DNA of 64,000 nucleotides from Pseudidiomarina sp. CB1 (GCF_024752025.1 NZ_JANTPU010000001.1:930001-994000), one strand, 5' to 3'. Shown: positions 1 through 10,457, numbered from the stretch's first letter. Notes: generated by a model not told the origin, from the sequence alone. Made by a program: numbers and translations.

Positions 1-588
1 GACCAGCGTGACGAAAGCTGCGCAGATGAACTATGGGTGCTTGAACACGATCCGGTATTTACGCAGGGGCAAGCTGGCAAAGAAGAACATCTGTTAGCGC
101 CCGGCGATATCCCGGTGGTGAAAGTCGACCGCGGTGGTCAAGTGACGTATCACGGCCCAGGACAACTGGTGGTGTACTTTTTGCTCGACCTTAGACGTCT
201 TAAAATTGGCGTGCGCCAACTCGTGACCCATATCGAAGAAACGATCGTAGCCTTAATGGCGGAACACAATGTTACCGCTGCTGCGCGCCCTGATGCGCCA
301 GGCGTATACGTTGATGATGCTAAGTTATGCTCGTTAGGCCTAAGAATTCGCCGCGGTTGTTCATTTCATGGGCTGGCACTCAATGTTAATATGGACCTGA
401 GTCCATTTTTACGCATAAACCCCTGTGGCTATGCTGGTATGCAGATGATTCAAACCGCCGAGCTCGGTGGCCCTGCAGAAGTAGCTCAGGCCGCTCAACG
501 TGTTACTGCACTATTTGCAGAACGATTGGGCTATCAAGATATTCACCAACAGACAGGATTCGACAACGCTTATGTCCAAGCCAGTTAG
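1..588 (+). CDS. lipB: Octanoyltransferase LipB (5' end cut by window edge)
   Basis: LipB moves octanoate from acyl-carrier protein to lipoyl domains of 2-oxoacid dehydrogenases and the glycine cleavage H protein; LipA then adds the sulfurs. The frame is open from base 1 and the first residues already align with the interior of the family, so the true start lies upstream. Visible hallmarks are the VEHxPVFTQG-like segment near the start ([10 protein letters not shown]), the [12 protein letters not shown] block that carries the conserved histidine, and SFHGLALN. The catalytic Lys region appears as [12 protein letters not shown]. The last 17 bases overlap lipA, suggesting translational coupling. 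The family assignment is secure; only the N-terminus is missing. Confidence 0.97.
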   Translation, partial: DQRDESCADELWVLEHDPVFTQGQAGKEEHLLAPGDIPVVKVDRGGQVTYHGPGQLVVYFLLDLRRLKIGVRQLVTHIEETIVALMAEHNVTAAARPDAPGVYVDDAKLCSLGLRIRRGCSFHGLALNVNMDLSPFLRINPCGYAGMQMIQTAELGGPAEVAQAAQRVTALFAERLGYQDIHQQTGFDNAYVQAS

Positions 589-1537
589 AGTTGAACCGGG
601 CGTCAAACTACGCGATGCCGACAAGATGGCATTGATCCCGGTAAAAGTGGTCCCAACTGAACGTGACCAAATGTTGCGCAAACCTGAGTGGCTGAAAGTG
701 AAGTTGCCAGCCTCAACGCAACGTATTGATGAAATCAAGCAAGCGATGCGCAAGCATGGTTTGCACTCGGTTTGCGAAGAAGCATCGTGTCCAAACTTAC
801 CTGAATGTTTTAATCACGGTACCGCAACCTTTATGATTTTGGGGGCAATTTGTACACGGCGCTGCCCATTCTGTGACGTTGCGCACGGTCGCCCATTACC
901 GCCAGACCCAGAAGAGGCGGTTAAGCTCGGTGAAACGATTCGTGACATGAAAGTTAAATATGTCGTGGTGACCTCGGTTGACCGTGACGACCTTCGCGAC
1001 GGCGGTGCGCAACACTTTGCCGACTGTATTCGCGAGATCCGCGCGCACAGCCCTGGCATTCAGGTCGAAGTCTTGGTACCGGATTTTCGTGGTCGCATGC
1101 AGGTAGCGCTCGATATTCTTAGCGATGAAGCGCCTGACGTATTCAATCACAATTTAGAAACTGTACCGCGCATGTACAAAGCCGCACGTCCAGGGGCGAA
1201 CTACAAGTGGTCACTGGAGTTACTGCAGCGCTACAAAGAAGCGCGCACAGATGTTCGTACTAAGTCAGGCCTTATGGTAGGCCTCGGCGAGACCAACGAC
1301 GAGATCCTCGAGGTTATGCGCGACTTACGTGCACATGATGTCGACATGCTAACTATTGGTCAGTATTTGCAGCCAAGTCGTCATCACTTGCCGGTAACAC
1401 GCTACGTTACCCCAGACGAGTTTGAAATGTTCCGCCAAGAAGGCGTCAAGATGGGCTTTACCCATATCGCCAGCGGTCCGCTTGTACGTTCTTCTTACCA
1501 CGCCGATCTGCAGGCCGCCGGTAAAGAAGTCAAATAG
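572..1537 (+). CDS. lipA: Lipoyl synthase LipA
   Basis: A radical-SAM enzyme that inserts two sulfur atoms into protein-bound octanoyl chains. At 321 residues it matches the E. coli length. The auxiliary cluster cysteines C68, C73 and C79 ([12 protein letters not shown]) and the radical-SAM cluster cysteines C94, C98 and C101 (CTRRCPFC) are all present, and the C-terminal RSSYHAD segment carries the serine that ligates the auxiliary cluster. The ATG at 572 is preferred over a longer open frame from 500 because it gives the family N-terminus ([13 protein letters not shown]). It overlaps the lipB stop by 17 bases. No anomalies were seen. Confidence 0.98.
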   Translation: MSKPVRVEPGVKLRDADKMALIPVKVVPTERDQMLRKPEWLKVKLPASTQRIDEIKQAMRKHGLHSVCEEASCPNLPECFNHGTATFMILGAICTRRCPFCDVAHGRPLPPDPEEAVKLGETIRDMKVKYVVVTSVDRDDLRDGGAQHFADCIREIRAHSPGIQVEVLVPDFRGRMQVALDILSDEAPDVFNHNLETVPRMYKAARPGANYKWSLELLQRYKEARTDVRTKSGLMVGLGETNDEILEVMRDLRAHDVDMLTIGQYLQPSRHHLPVTRYVTPDEFEMFRQEGVKMGFTHIASGPLVRSSYHADLQAAGKEVK

Positions 1538-1554
1538 CTGATAAGGAGTGCGCG

Positions 1555-1947
1555 ATGAGTATCTTGATTTGGTGTTTGCTAATTGCCGGCTTGCTACCCA
1601 TCGCGGCCAAAGCCCCAGTAGTGTATTTTCAAAACCGCGATAATGGTTACGATAATCGCCATCCGCGAGCCCAGCAGCAACGCTTAACTGGTGCGGGAGC
1701 ACGGGCCGTCGCCGGTCACTACAATGCCTACGAGGCGTTTCCCTTGTTCGCTGCGGCAGTACTAGTGGTGATTGCCACCGAGCAAGTTACAGAGTTGAAT
1801 CAATGGCTTGCAGTAGGCTTTATTGGCTTTCGGACTCTTTATCACGTCCTCTATCTGGCAAACTGGGACAAACTACGTAGTTTAGTCTGGTTTTTTGCCC
1901 TACTCTGTCCAATCATAATGATTGCGCAGACCGCTACGGCGCTGTAA
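1555..1947 (+). CDS. MAPEG-family inner membrane protein
   Basis: A 130-residue protein with about four hydrophobic helices. The charged loop after helix 1 (NRDNGYDNRHPR) and the GHYNAYEAFPLF segment are typical of bacterial MAPEG proteins (membrane-associated proteins in eicosanoid and glutathione metabolism). The substrate is unknown, and most bacterial members are uncharacterised. It has a good ribosome site (AAGGAG) seven bases before the ATG and follows lipA by 17 bases, so it is probably co-transcribed with lipBA. Its 3' end overlaps the convergent gene at 1900-2832 by 48 bases. The fold is well supported; the function is open. Confidence 0.85.
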   Translation: MSILIWCLLIAGLLPIAAKAPVVYFQNRDNGYDNRHPRAQQQRLTGAGARAVAGHYNAYEAFPLFAAAVLVVIATEQVTELNQWLAVGFIGFRTLYHVLYLANWDKLRSLVWFFALLCPIIMIAQTATAL

Positions 1948-2832
1948 CTTCAGCGCCGTTTCTAAGTAAACCGCTGGCCAATAGTTAACATCGTGGTACT
2001 CCATCGCTGTTAAGCGTGCCACCGGCTTCCAACTATAGACACCCGCAACACCAGCGCAGGTTTTGCTAGCGAAAAGGCCTACGTCGCTCTCTTTTGTAGA
2101 ACCCAAGCGCCAATAACCATCGGCTTGTTGTTGCCCCAATAGACGCCAGTCAGACACCGCATCACGCCACGGTAAGCGGCGCCAAAGTTGTTTTAATTGC
2201 GCGGTTGAAAGCTCTTGCTGTTGAGTTGTCACCACATTCAAAGAAGGATGATTATAACGACCACTGCAGTAATGTTGTGCAAGGCTTGGCGACATCTCAT
2301 ATTCGTCAGCAAAACCAAGCCAATGAGCCATTTCATGAGCAAAGACACTTACTTGTGCGGTGAGTGGTAACACCATTTGTGTCGTCGACGCGCTCGCAAT
2401 TTCAGCTTGGGTAAAAACAATATGCCGCTGCGTAACTTCACGCGGCAACAACGGTAAATCGCAACGCATATGTTGGCGTTCGCCAGATGCAGTGCATTGC
2501 AGGGACGCCGCATTGATGTAATAGCGCGGTTCTAGACAATCGCTTAAACGAGCTAATGGGTGGCTTTGCCAACGTTGCAGAACAGTCTTAGCTGACTCAG
2601 CGCCCTGTTGCGGCAGCCATACAGAAATGATCTCATCGCCCGCTTCACAGGTTGTTGTCTGCGCTGCTTGTGCGAATGGGTCATAACCCATAGCACCATC
2701 AACAGTGGTCATTTGGGCCCAACTCAGGCCGTTGACCAGCAATGCGGTCGTTGCTAGCGCTAATCTCGCCTTATTTACTTTGTGCTTGTTGAGTCGCACG
2801 CGCTTGACTCGCATCCATTTCAATGGCGGCAT
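1900..2832 (-). CDS. Putative secreted zinc metallopeptidase (HExxHxxGxxD)
   Basis: A protein of up to 310 residues that I do not recognise as a named family. It has a basic N-terminus, then a hydrophobic stretch ending LSWA (about residues 22-39), consistent with a signal peptide and export. Residues 166-176 read HEMAHWLGFAD, the metzincin-type zinc motif HExxHxxGxxD with Asp as third ligand, followed directly by EYE. About 100 residues later, TAMEY (M277) could be the Met-turn. Several cysteines (C62, C99, C113, C124, C189, C259) could form disulfides. The start is uncertain: ATG 2832, ATG 2814 and GTG 2799 all lie inside the 3' end of nlpI, which implies coupling to nlpI. Family and substrate are inference. 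Confidence 0.6.
   Translation of the reverse strand: MPPLKWMRVKRVRLNKHKVNKARLALATTALLVNGLSWAQMTTVDGAMGYDPFAQAAQTTTCEAGDEIISVWLPQQGAESAKTVLQRWQSHPLARLSDCLEPRYYINAASLQCTASGERQHMRCDLPLLPREVTQRHIVFTQAEIASASTTQMVLPLTAQVSVFAHEMAHWLGFADEYEMSPSLAQHYCSGRYNHPSLNVVTTQQQELSTAQLKQLWRRLPWRDAVSDWRLLGQQQADGYWRLGSTKESDVGLFASKTCAGVAGVYSWKPVARLTAMEYHDVNYWPAVYLETALKLQRRSGLRNHYDWTE
1936..1962 (+). terminator. Intrinsic terminator of lipB-lipA-MAPEG
   Basis: A 9-bp stem, ACGGCGCTG/CAGCGCCGT with a 6-base loop, followed by a short T-rich stretch (TTTCT). It spans the stop codon of the MAPEG gene and lies inside the 3' end of the convergent gene on the other strand. The T tract is short, so termination may be partial. 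Confidence 0.55.
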
Positions 2833-3676
2833 AGCGATGCTCTAAAAATAAGTGCACATTGGTCGCCAAAGCTAACCGAAAATAGACCGCAGCGGTTTCC
2901 CACTTGCCCTGCAACTGCTGTAGTTTACCCAAATAGAAATAGGCCTCACACATTCGTTCGGCTAGCGTTTCATCAGCGCCCAATTGCTTCGTTGCATAAT
3001 TCTGCAAAAACTCTTGCTCGCTCATACCACCAACATAAAGATCAACAATTCCCCATGCCCAAGCATCAGAATCAGTGGCTAGGCGTGCCGCCGCAAGTTG
3101 TTGCGTTGCTCGCTCCGCACCGTCAAGTTCAACCGCCGCTAGATAGCGCCAAAGAGCGCGGTAAGGATCGTCTGGATCAGCTTTATAAAAGCGCTCAAAA
3201 TCCGCAAGTGCGAGGTCAAAACGACCATCGTAATAGCCCGCGACACCACGGTTTAAGTGTGCATAAGGGTGCTCTGGTTCAAGCTCAAGCGCTGCATCCA
3301 AAGCTTCATAAGCATAATCAAACTGACCAACTTGGGTGTAGTGAATACCTAGATAATTGTAGGCATCGGCAAGTCGCGGCTGATAATCTAGGGCCCGATT
3401 AAAATCGATTCGTGCCAGTGTTGCGAGTCCAAGCGCATCATAAAGACTACCGCGGCGATACAGCAACTGCCCCATAGCTTCTGCATCGAGTTCGTCTTCA
3501 CCACGGGTGATCACTTCAGTCAGCTTAGCCACTTCCAGTTGGAATCTACCATCAGCCACTTGGGGGGTCGGTACCACTAGGTTGGCGAGCATACCCTGCT
3601 CTTTTTGCGGCGTTACCGTACAAGCGCTAAGCGCCCCTAAGGTTAATAACACGGCAACGACTTTCGCGTAATTCAT
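2771..3676 (-). CDS. nlpI: Lipoprotein NlpI-like TPR protein
   Basis: An outer-membrane lipoprotein adaptor; in E. coli NlpI brings substrates such as the endopeptidase MepS to the protease Prc. The 301-residue product has a lipobox LSAC about 18 residues in, then repeated TPR helices (the clearest is around YNYLGIHYTQVGQFDYAYEA and the next repeat). The ATG at 3676 is chosen over an upstream in-frame codon at 3718 because GGAAGTGG precedes it and it gives a proper lipoprotein signal. It lies just downstream of pnp, as in E. coli, but a strong terminator separates the two. Its 3' end overlaps the start of the putative metalloprotease. Confidence 0.9.
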   Translation of the reverse strand: MNYAKVVAVLLTLGALSACTVTPQKEQGMLANLVVPTPQVADGRFQLEVAKLTEVITRGEDELDAEAMGQLLYRRGSLYDALGLATLARIDFNRALDYQPRLADAYNYLGIHYTQVGQFDYAYEALDAALELEPEHPYAHLNRGVAGYYDGRFDLALADFERFYKADPDDPYRALWRYLAAVELDGAERATQQLAAARLATDSDAWAWGIVDLYVGGMSEQEFLQNYATKQLGADETLAERMCEAYFYLGKLQQLQGKWETAAVYFRLALATNVHLFLEHRYAAIEMDASQARATQQAQSK

Positions 3677-3726
3677 ACCACTTCCTTTCTCGCTGGTGTG
3701 GCTTCCATCATAGCGCAACTTTCAAC

Positions 3727-3756
3727 AAAAAAGAAAAGGGGCCGAGGCCCCTTTTC
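3727..3756 (-). terminator. Intrinsic terminator downstream of pnp
   Basis: Read on the minus strand, an 11-bp stem GAAAAGGGGCC/GGCCCCTTTTC with a 2-base loop runs into TTTTTT. It sits between the pnp stop and nlpI and probably ends the rpsO-pnp transcript. Confidence 0.85.
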
Positions 3757-3786
3757 ATAGAGAATTGTAAAGATCCGAAGCGCGAC

Positions 3787-5937
3787 TTACTCCGCTTCGT
3801 CTTGACCTTTCTCTTCCGCATTGTCTGCTGACTCGGCAGCTTCAGCTTGCGCTGGTTTCTCTGCTGCGTCTTTCATGCTTAAACGTACGCGGCCTTGACG
3901 GTCGATTTCGAGTACTTTCACTGGAACAGTTTGGCCAACCGTCAGGTACTCGTTAACATCGTTTACGCGCTCTTCAGCGATTTGCGAAATATGTACCAAG
4001 CCATCTTTACCTGGCAAGATGGTTACAAACGCACCGAAGTCAACGATACGAGCAACTTTACCTTGATAGATACGACCCACTTCAACATCAGCAGTCAACT
4101 CTTCGATACGGTCAATAGCAGCCTGCGCTGACGCTTGGTCAGTGGCAGCAATACGCACAGTACCGTCGTCGTTGATTTCGATGTTGGTGTTCGTGCTTTC
4201 GGTCAATTCACGAATGACCGCACCGCCTTTACCAATCACATCACGAATCTTATCTGGATTGATTTTCATGGTGTGGTAACGCGGAGCGAAGTCAGACAGC
4301 TCATCGCGAGCGCCAGAAATTGCATCATCCATCACATTCAAAATGTGTAAACGTGCCGCTTTCGCTTGCTCAAGTGCCTGCTCCATGATTTCACGAGTGA
4401 TACCGTCAATCTTGATATCCATCTGTAAAGCAGTCACACCGTCTTTACTACCGGCTACTTTAAAGTCCATGTCGCCAAGGTGATCTTCGTCACCAAGGAT
4501 GTCAGAAAGTACGACAAACTTATCGCCTTCTTTCACCAAGCCCATAGCGATACCCGCTACAGATGCTTTGATGGGTACACCAGCGTCCATCAACGCAAGT
4601 GACGTACCACACACAGAAGCCATTGAGCTTGAACCGTTCGATTCAGTGATTTCTGAAACGACGCGGATGGTGTACGGGAATTCGTCTTGTGAAGGCATAA
4701 CGGCCTGCACACCACGCTTGGCCAAACGGCCGTGGCCGATTTCGCGACGCTTAGGTGAGCCGACAAAACCGGTTTCACCCACGCAGTATGGAGGGAAGTT
4801 ATAGTGCAACATGAAGCGGTTATTGCTTGAACCGACTAAGTCATCGATCATTTGCGCATCACGTTCAGTACCTAAGGTTGCGGCAACCAAGGCTTGCGTT
4901 TCACCACGAGTAAACACAGCAGAACCGTGTACGCGCGGCAATACGCCAGTGGCAATATGTAGACCACGGACCATATCAGGGTCACGGCCATCGATACGTT
5001 TCTCACCAGCGATAATACGGCTACGCACCACGTCGCTTTCTAGCGCATGGAAGATATCGCCGATTTCTTTGGTATCAAGCGTTTCGTCTTCCGCAGTTAA
5101 CTGAGTGACGACTTCATCACGCAACTTGCTGATTTGCTCATAACGCTCGGCTTTCTCAGTAATACGGTATGCATCACCGATACCCTGCTCTGCCAACGCT
5201 TTGATCTTGTCTTTCAATGCAGTGTTTTCTGCAGGAGCTTGCCAATCCCACTTCGGCTTACCAGCTTCAGCAGTAAATTCGTTAATGGCATTGATCACGG
5301 CTTGCATTTGCTCGTGGCCATAGACCACAGCGCCAAGCATCGCGTCTTCAGACAGTAGCTGTGCTTCAGATTCAACCATCAACACCGCGTTTTCTGTACC
5401 AGCAACGACCAAGTCGAGCTTAGACTCTGCTAACTCGTCCAAAGTTGGATTCAAAACATATTCATCGTTAAGAACACCAACGCGCGCCGCACCGATTGGG
5501 CCCGCGAACGGCACGCCAGCAATCGAAAGTGCAGCAGATGCACCAATCAAGGCTACGATGTCAGGGCTTACTTGTGGGTTTACTGAAACGACAGTGGCAA
5601 TAATTTGAACTTCGTTCTTGAACCCTTCAGGGAACAGCGGACGAATTGGGCGATCGATCAAACGCGACGTTAAGGTCTCATTTTCAGATGGACGCCCTTC
5701 ACGCTTGAAGAAACCACCAGGGATTTTACCCGCAGCGTAGGTACGCTCTTGGTAGTTAACTGTGAGTGGGAAAAAGTCTTGGCCTTCATTGGCTTCCTTT
5801 TTGGCAACCACAGTCACCAAAACGGTTGTATCGTCCATGCTCGCAAGCACGGCTCCGGTCGCTTGGCGCGCCATCGCACCAGTTTCTAGTGTCACTGTGT
5901 GACGACCGTATTGAAATTGCTTAGTTATTGGATTCAC
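3787..5937 (-). CDS. pnp: Polyribonucleotide nucleotidyltransferase (PNPase)
   Basis: A 3'-to-5' phosphorolytic exoribonuclease and core subunit of the RNA degradosome. At 716 residues it matches the family (E. coli 711). Two RNase PH folds are visible: the first through about residue 145, the second with the catalytic [14 protein letters not shown] region near residue 480-495. A KH domain ([14 protein letters not shown]) and an S1 domain ([17 protein letters not shown]) follow. The C-terminal tail is acidic and low-complexity. It is downstream of rpsO, as in E. coli, where the leader between them is cut by RNase III for autoregulation. Here that leader holds a long inverted repeat (separate entry). 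Confidence 0.98.
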   Translation of the reverse strand: MNPITKQFQYGRHTVTLETGAMARQATGAVLASMDDTTVLVTVVAKKEANEGQDFFPLTVNYQERTYAAGKIPGGFFKREGRPSENETLTSRLIDRPIRPLFPEGFKNEVQIIATVVSVNPQVSPDIVALIGASAALSIAGVPFAGPIGAARVGVLNDEYVLNPTLDELAESKLDLVVAGTENAVLMVESEAQLLSEDAMLGAVVYGHEQMQAVINAINEFTAEAGKPKWDWQAPAENTALKDKIKALAEQGIGDAYRITEKAERYEQISKLRDEVVTQLTAEDETLDTKEIGDIFHALESDVVRSRIIAGEKRIDGRDPDMVRGLHIATGVLPRVHGSAVFTRGETQALVAATLGTERDAQMIDDLVGSSNNRFMLHYNFPPYCVGETGFVGSPKRREIGHGRLAKRGVQAVMPSQDEFPYTIRVVSEITESNGSSSMASVCGTSLALMDAGVPIKASVAGIAMGLVKEGDKFVVLSDILGDEDHLGDMDFKVAGSKDGVTALQMDIKIDGITREIMEQALEQAKAARLHILNVMDDAISGARDELSDFAPRYHTMKINPDKIRDVIGKGGAVIRELTESTNTNIEINDDGTVRIAATDQASAQAAIDRIEELTADVEVGRIYQGKVARIVDFGAFVTILPGKDGLVHISQIAEERVNDVNEYLTVGQTVPVKVLEIDRQGRVRLSMKDAAEKPAQAEAAESADNAEEKGQDEAE

Positions 5938-5976
5938 GTTTTTTTCCTTTCCTACTTTCTTCTTTAAATTCGTTCT

Positions 5977-6049
5977 TTGCTATTTGCTATTTGCTGTTCG
6001 TTATCTGTTTTGATCTATCAAATAGCGAACAGCGAATAGCCAATAGCGC
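5977..6049. repeat. Long imperfect inverted repeat between rpsO and pnp
   Basis: The left arm contains GCTATTTGCTATTTGCTGTT and the right arm contains its near reverse complement (AACAGCGAATAGCCAATAGC), separated by about 17 bases. Each arm is itself built from a tandem GCTATT(T/C)GC unit. Transcribed, it would form a long hairpin in the pnp leader just after the rpsO terminator. It could be an intergenic mobile-type repeat or an RNase III processing stem; the sequence alone cannot decide. Confidence 0.7.
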
Positions 6050-6059
6050 TTTTATAAGT

Positions 6060-6086
6060 AAAAAGGGGCCTTGCGGCCCCCTTTTT
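6060..6086 (-). terminator. Intrinsic terminator after rpsO
   Basis: On the minus strand AAAAAGGGGG and CC pair across a GCAA loop with GGCCCCTTTTT, a GC-rich stem flanked by A and T tracts. It lies 10 bases after the rpsO stop. Some read-through to pnp is expected unless pnp has its own promoter. Confidence 0.85.
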
Positions 6087-6096
6087 CGAACATTGC

Positions 6097-6366
6097 TTAG
6101 CGACGTAAACCGAGTCGCTCAATCAGAGTTGCATAACGCTGATTGTCTTTACGCTTCAGGTAGTCCAACAATTTACGACGTTGGCTTACCATGCGCAACA
6201 AACCACGACGTGAGTGATGGTCTTTTGCGTGTTCTTTAAAGTGGCTCTGCAATTCGTTAATGTTAGCCGTTAACAAAGCTACTTGAACTTCTGGTGAACC
6301 AGTGTCGTTTTCGCCTTGGCCATAATCTTTAACGATTTCAGCTTTTTGTGCCGCAGTTAGTGACAT
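6097..6366 (-). CDS. rpsO: 30S ribosomal protein S15
   Basis: S15 is an early binder of 16S rRNA in the central domain of the small subunit. The 89-residue length is exact for the family, and hallmark segments are visible: [12 protein letters not shown], the HHSRRGLL motif with the rRNA-contacting HS, and the C-terminal LGLRR. AGGAG lies seven bases before the ATG. It follows truB in the metY-to-pnp block and has its own promoter overlapping the end of truB. Confidence 0.98.
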   Translation of the reverse strand: MSLTAAQKAEIVKDYGQGENDTGSPEVQVALLTANINELQSHFKEHAKDHHSRRGLLRMVSQRRKLLDYLKRKDNQRYATLIERLGLRR

Positions 6367-6433
6367 AAATTACTCCTAGTAGTTAAAACAGTCAGTGCCA
6401 ATCACTAATTCAGCACCGACGCGATCGCCGAGC

Positions 6434-6462
6434 ATTATACGTACTCAGCTAAATTTTAGCAA
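6434..6462 (-). promoter_or_regulatory. Sigma-70 promoter of rpsO
   Basis: TTGCTA (6462-6457), a 17-bp spacer and a perfect TATAAT (6439-6434) on the minus strand. The -35 hexamer lies inside the last codons of truB, so rpsO-pnp can be transcribed separately from the upstream operon. Confidence 0.75.
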
Positions 6463-7390
6463 TGCTAAGCACCCGCTTCGGCATAATTTTATTGTCGCGC
6501 CAAAAGCCTAAACCTAACAGTTTGTGCTGGTCGGCAGTCTTCACGCGCAGAATCACATCTTCAGGTTGCGCAGTTGCGTTGACCGCTTGTGCCGGATTAC
6601 CTGCCGTGAAGCGCGGTTCGTCATTAGGCGCAATAAAGACTTCAGGGATTTGTTGGATCACCGTATCGCAAGGTAACAGCAAGGCATCCAACGCGGCGAA
6701 ATCACCGCTTTCTGGGTCACATTGAGCGGCGCGAGCAGCGAGTTCCTCAGGGGTGATCATGGTACCCTCTACCCCTTCAATCCAAGTACGACGTAGCGCC
6801 TGTACGTGAGCTCCACAGCCTAAATACTGACCCATGTCGTCCACTAGAGTGCGGATATAAGTGCCTTTTGAACAAGTGACTTCGAGTGTTAGCAAGTCGC
6901 CGGCAAGCTCAATGAGACTAATGTTGTGAATGGTGATAACGCGCGACTTACGCGGTACATCAATGCCTTGACGTGCGTAGTAATAAAGTGGTCGGCCCTC
7001 ATGTTTTAGGGCGGAGAACATCGACGGTGATTGCTCTTGCGCACCAGTAAACTGCGCGATAGCCGCTGTCAGCTGTTGCTCAGTAAAGTTTATGGGCCGC
7101 TCTTCAACCACCTCGCCTTCAGCGTCGCTGGTACTCGTGCGCTGCCCCAATTTGGCCGTGACCACATAGGTTTTGTCAGCTTCTAAGGCAAAATGAGAGA
7201 GTTTCGTCGCTTCCCCAAAGCACAGTGGCAAAACGCCGGTTGCCAATGGATCCAGCGCTCCAGTATGGCCACCTTTACGGGCATCAAAAAAACGCCGCAC
7301 CTGTTGTAGTGCGGCGTTTGAGGTAAGTTCCAGAGGCTTATCTAAGACAATCACGCCGCTAATGTCGCGACCCGATTTACGTCGTCCCAT
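6449..7390 (-). CDS. truB: tRNA pseudouridine(55) synthase TruB
   Basis: Makes pseudouridine 55 in the T loop of tRNAs. The 313-residue product carries the catalytic motif GGHTGALDPLATG with the nucleophile D47, plus the substrate-site Tyr region (GRPLYYYARQG) and SKGTYIRTL. The start ATG shares one base with the rbfA stop (TAATG), so translation is coupled. Length and order match E. coli. Confidence 0.97.
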   Translation of the reverse strand: MGRRKSGRDISGVIVLDKPLELTSNAALQQVRRFFDARKGGHTGALDPLATGVLPLCFGEATKLSHFALEADKTYVVTAKLGQRTSTSDAEGEVVEERPINFTEQQLTAAIAQFTGAQEQSPSMFSALKHEGRPLYYYARQGIDVPRKSRVITIHNISLIELAGDLLTLEVTCSKGTYIRTLVDDMGQYLGCGAHVQALRRTWIEGVEGTMITPEELAARAAQCDPESGDFAALDALLLPCDTVIQQIPEVFIAPNDEPRFTAGNPAQAVNATAQPEDVILRVKTADQHKLLGLGFWRDNKIMPKRVLSIAKI

Positions 7391-7785
7391 TAGTCGTCTC
7401 CGTTATCATCCTTAGAGTGCGTACGTTCTTCATCACGTCGAATCGCGTCATCAACCAAACGTGACATACGAATACCTTCGTTCAACGACGGATCATGGAC
7501 AAAACGCAATTCTGGCGTTATCCGCGCACGTACACGCTTACCCAACAATGAACGGACAAAGCCTGAGGCGTCGTTAAGTACTTTCAGACCTTGCTTCACT
7601 TGCGAGTCATCATCTTGTAAAAAAGTTACGAAGACTTTGGCATAGGCCAAATCGCGCGAGACTTCCACTGCTGACACCGTCACCATGGATACCCGCGGAT
7701 CTTTGATTTCACGTTGCAGTATCAGCGCGATTTCACGCTGATACTGCTGACCGACCCGTTCTGTACGACTATAGTCTTTCGCCAT
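7390..7785 (-). CDS. rbfA: Ribosome-binding factor A
   Basis: A 30S maturation factor that binds near the 5' end of 16S rRNA and is needed at low temperature in E. coli. The 131-residue protein starts with the family's [14 protein letters not shown] segment and has the KH-like core ([16 protein letters not shown], then [11 protein letters not shown]). The tail is acidic. It lies five bases after infB and overlaps truB by one base. Confidence 0.96.
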   Translation of the reverse strand: MAKDYSRTERVGQQYQREIALILQREIKDPRVSMVTVSAVEVSRDLAYAKVFVTFLQDDDSQVKQGLKVLNDASGFVRSLLGKRVRARITPELRFVHDPSLNEGIRMSRLVDDAIRRDEERTHSKDDNGDD

Positions 7786-7790
7786 AAGGG

Positions 7791-10457
7791 TTACAGACTC
7801 CGTTCGACTTGGACGGTTTCGAAGACCTCAATTTGGTCACCAACTTTAACGTCGTTATAGTTCTTCACGCCGATACCGCATTCCATGCCGTTACGCACTT
7901 CCTGCACATCGTCTTTGAAGCGACGTAGAGACTCAAGTTCACCTTCATAGATCACCACGTTGTCACGCAATACGCGGATAGGCGCAGAACGCTTCACAAT
8001 ACCTTCGGTGACCATACAGCCAGCGATAGCGCCAATCTTCGGTGACTTAAACACGTCACGAACTTCGGCCAGACCAATGATCTGCTGCTTGAATTCAGGT
8101 GCAAGCATGCCGCCCATGGCTTGTTTCACTTCGTCAATCAGGTCATAAATGACACTGTAATAACGCAGATCCACACTTTCTTGCTCAATGACCTTCTTCG
8201 CAGAAGCATCGGCACGGACGTTAAAGCCCACCACGATAGCATTTGAAGCACTTGCAAGTGACGCATCAGTTTCAGTGATACCACCAACGCCGCTACCAAT
8301 AATATTGACTTTCACTTCATCAGTAGAGAGCTTCTGCAACGAATCCGCAATAGCTTCCAAAGAACCTTGTACGTCTGATTTCAGAACGATATTAAGTTCC
8401 TGTACGTCGCCTTCTTGCATGTTCGCAAACATGTTCTCGAGCTTCGCTTTCTGCTGTTTCGCAAGCTTAACGTCACGGTATTTGCCTTGACGGTAATTCG
8501 CAACTTCACGAGCTTTACGCTCGTCTCTTACAACTGTTGCTTCGTCACCGGCTTGTGGCACGCCTGACAAGCCAAGAATCTCGACTGGAATCGACGGGCC
8601 GGCTTCTTTGATTTCACGACCAAGTTCGTCACGCATCGCACGGATACGACCATATTCGAGGCCACAAAGCACGATGTCGCCTTGGCGTAAGGTACCTTCT
8701 TGAACCAAGATAGACGCCACTGGGCCACGACCTTTATCAAGGCGTGATTCAATCACGATACCGTGCGCCATACCATCAGATACAGCTTGTAAATCAAGTA
8801 CTTCCGCTTGCAACAACAGTGCTTCAAGCAATTCGTCGATACCTTGACCGCTATGTGCCGAAACGGGCACGAACTGCACGTCGCCACCCCAGTCTTCAGG
8901 GATAACATCACGTTGAGCAAGTTCATTCTTAACGCGATCTGGATCTGCTTCCGGCTTATCCATCTTGTTCACGGCTACCACAATCGGCACGCCAGCAGCT
9001 TTCGCGTGCTGAATCGCTTCAATGGTCTGCGGCATTACGCCGTCATCCGCTGCAACGACAAGAATAACAATATCCGTTGCACTGGCGCCACGAGCACGCA
9101 TTGAAGTAAACGCTGCGTGACCTGGAGTATCCAAGAAGGTGATCATGCCATGGCCAGTCTCTACGTGGTAAGCACCAATATGCTGCGTAATACCACCGGC
9201 TTCGCCTGAAGCGACCTTAGCTTTACGAATGTAATCCAGCAATGAGGTTTTACCGTGGTCAACGTGACCCATAACGGTAACGACAGGTGCGCGTGGCGCT
9301 TTCGCCTTTTCTTCACCTTCATTACGTTCAGCAAGTACTTCTTGCTCGAGCGCATTATCGCTCACCAACTGAACCTTGTGACCCATCTCTTCAACAACAA
9401 GCGATGCTGTTTCTTGGTCAAGGACTTGGTTGATGGTAACCATCTCGCCCATTTTCATCATGGTCTTGATGACTTCGCTCGCTTTGACCGCCATACGGTT
9501 AGCAAGCTCACCTACGGTGATGGTTTCGCCAAGCTTCACTTCACGTTCAACTGGTGCTGCAGGCTTATTAAAGGCTTGCTGTAGAGTTGAACGCTTCGAG
9601 CCCTTACGACGTTTTTCACGACGTGGAGCTTCATCACGCTCATCATCTTTCGCACGACGCTTCGACTTTTTACGATTACGACGCTCTTCATCGACGTCCT
9701 GCTCGTCTTCCGCTTCTTGTGCATACTGAGAGGTGGTGAAGTGAACGTCTTCTTGCTCAGCTTGCTTACGCTTGGCTTCTTCTTCTTGCCAACGTGCTTC
9801 ATTTTCTTCAGCAAGTTTACGCGCTTCTTCAGCTTGACGTGCCGCTTCAGCCTCAGCTTTTTTGCGAGCTTCTTCTTCTTGCGCCTTACGTAATTTTTCA
9901 GCTTCAGCTTTCGCTTCGTCTGCTTTCTTACGCTCTTCTGGCGTCATTGCAGCACGCTTTTCAGCTTCAGCTTTCGCTTTAGCTTTTTCTTTCTCTTTGC
10001 GCGCAGCTTCTTGTTTGGCCTTCTCTTCCGCTGCTTTCTGCTCAGCTTTAGCTTTGGCTTCTGCCGCAGCTTTCGCCTCTTCTTCTTTGCGTTTTGCTTC
10101 AGCAGCCACTCGTTCCTGCTCAGCTTTTTCTTGCTCAGCTTTTTGCTCTTCTTCGAGCGCAGAACGCTTCACATACGTACGCTTCTTCCGCACTTCAACT
10201 TGCACAGACTTACTACGCGGACCGCCGCCAATGCTAAGCGTACTCTTCTCTTTCCGCTTCAACGTCATTTTGCTCGGCTCTTGCGGGCCTTTGCCGCCAT
10301 GTTGCTTATTAAGGTGCGCCAACAGCGCTTGTTTTTCGTCTTCAGTTACCGAATCGCCAGCTGACTTTTTCATGCCAGCTTCAGCAAATTGGGTCACCAA
10401 ACGATCAACTGTCGTACCTACATCTTCAGCTAGTTTATCCAGCGTTACTTCTTCCAT
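7791..10457 (-). CDS. infB: Translation initiation factor IF-2
   Basis: A GTPase that brings fMet-tRNA to the 30S subunit and promotes subunit joining. At 888 residues it is close to E. coli IF2 (890). The order is an IF2 N-terminal domain (residues 1-50), a long Lys/Glu/Ala-rich helix (about 85-290), then the G domain with G1 GHVDHGKT (near residue 397), [12 protein letters not shown] and SAHSG, and the C-terminal tRNA-binding domains. Internal starts that give shorter isoforms in E. coli were not resolved here. The antisense strand of the charged region is open over long stretches because of its composition only. Confidence 0.98.
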   Translation of the reverse strand: MEEVTLDKLAEDVGTTVDRLVTQFAEAGMKKSAGDSVTEDEKQALLAHLNKQHGGKGPQEPSKMTLKRKEKSTLSIGGGPRSKSVQVEVRKKRTYVKRSALEEEQKAEQEKAEQERVAAEAKRKEEEAKAAAEAKAKAEQKAAEEKAKQEAARKEKEKAKAKAEAEKRAAMTPEERKKADEAKAEAEKLRKAQEEEARKKAEAEAARQAEEARKLAEENEARWQEEEAKRKQAEQEDVHFTTSQYAQEAEDEQDVDEERRNRKKSKRRAKDDERDEAPRREKRRKGSKRSTLQQAFNKPAAPVEREVKLGETITVGELANRMAVKASEVIKTMMKMGEMVTINQVLDQETASLVVEEMGHKVQLVSDNALEQEVLAERNEGEEKAKAPRAPVVTVMGHVDHGKTSLLDYIRKAKVASGEAGGITQHIGAYHVETGHGMITFLDTPGHAAFTSMRARGASATDIVILVVAADDGVMPQTIEAIQHAKAAGVPIVVAVNKMDKPEADPDRVKNELAQRDVIPEDWGGDVQFVPVSAHSGQGIDELLEALLLQAEVLDLQAVSDGMAHGIVIESRLDKGRGPVASILVQEGTLRQGDIVLCGLEYGRIRAMRDELGREIKEAGPSIPVEILGLSGVPQAGDEATVVRDERKAREVANYRQGKYRDVKLAKQQKAKLENMFANMQEGDVQELNIVLKSDVQGSLEAIADSLQKLSTDEVKVNIIGSGVGGITETDASLASASNAIVVGFNVRADASAKKVIEQESVDLRYYSVIYDLIDEVKQAMGGMLAPEFKQQIIGLAEVRDVFKSPKIGAIAGCMVTEGIVKRSAPIRVLRDNVVIYEGELESLRRFKDDVQEVRNGMECGIGVKNYNDVKVGDQIEVFETVQVERSL

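Noticed and set aside
2782-3402. A 206-residue plus-strand open frame opposite nlpI
   Set aside because: Composition rich in His, Gln and Pro, no ribosome site, and full overlap with a recognisable lipoprotein gene.
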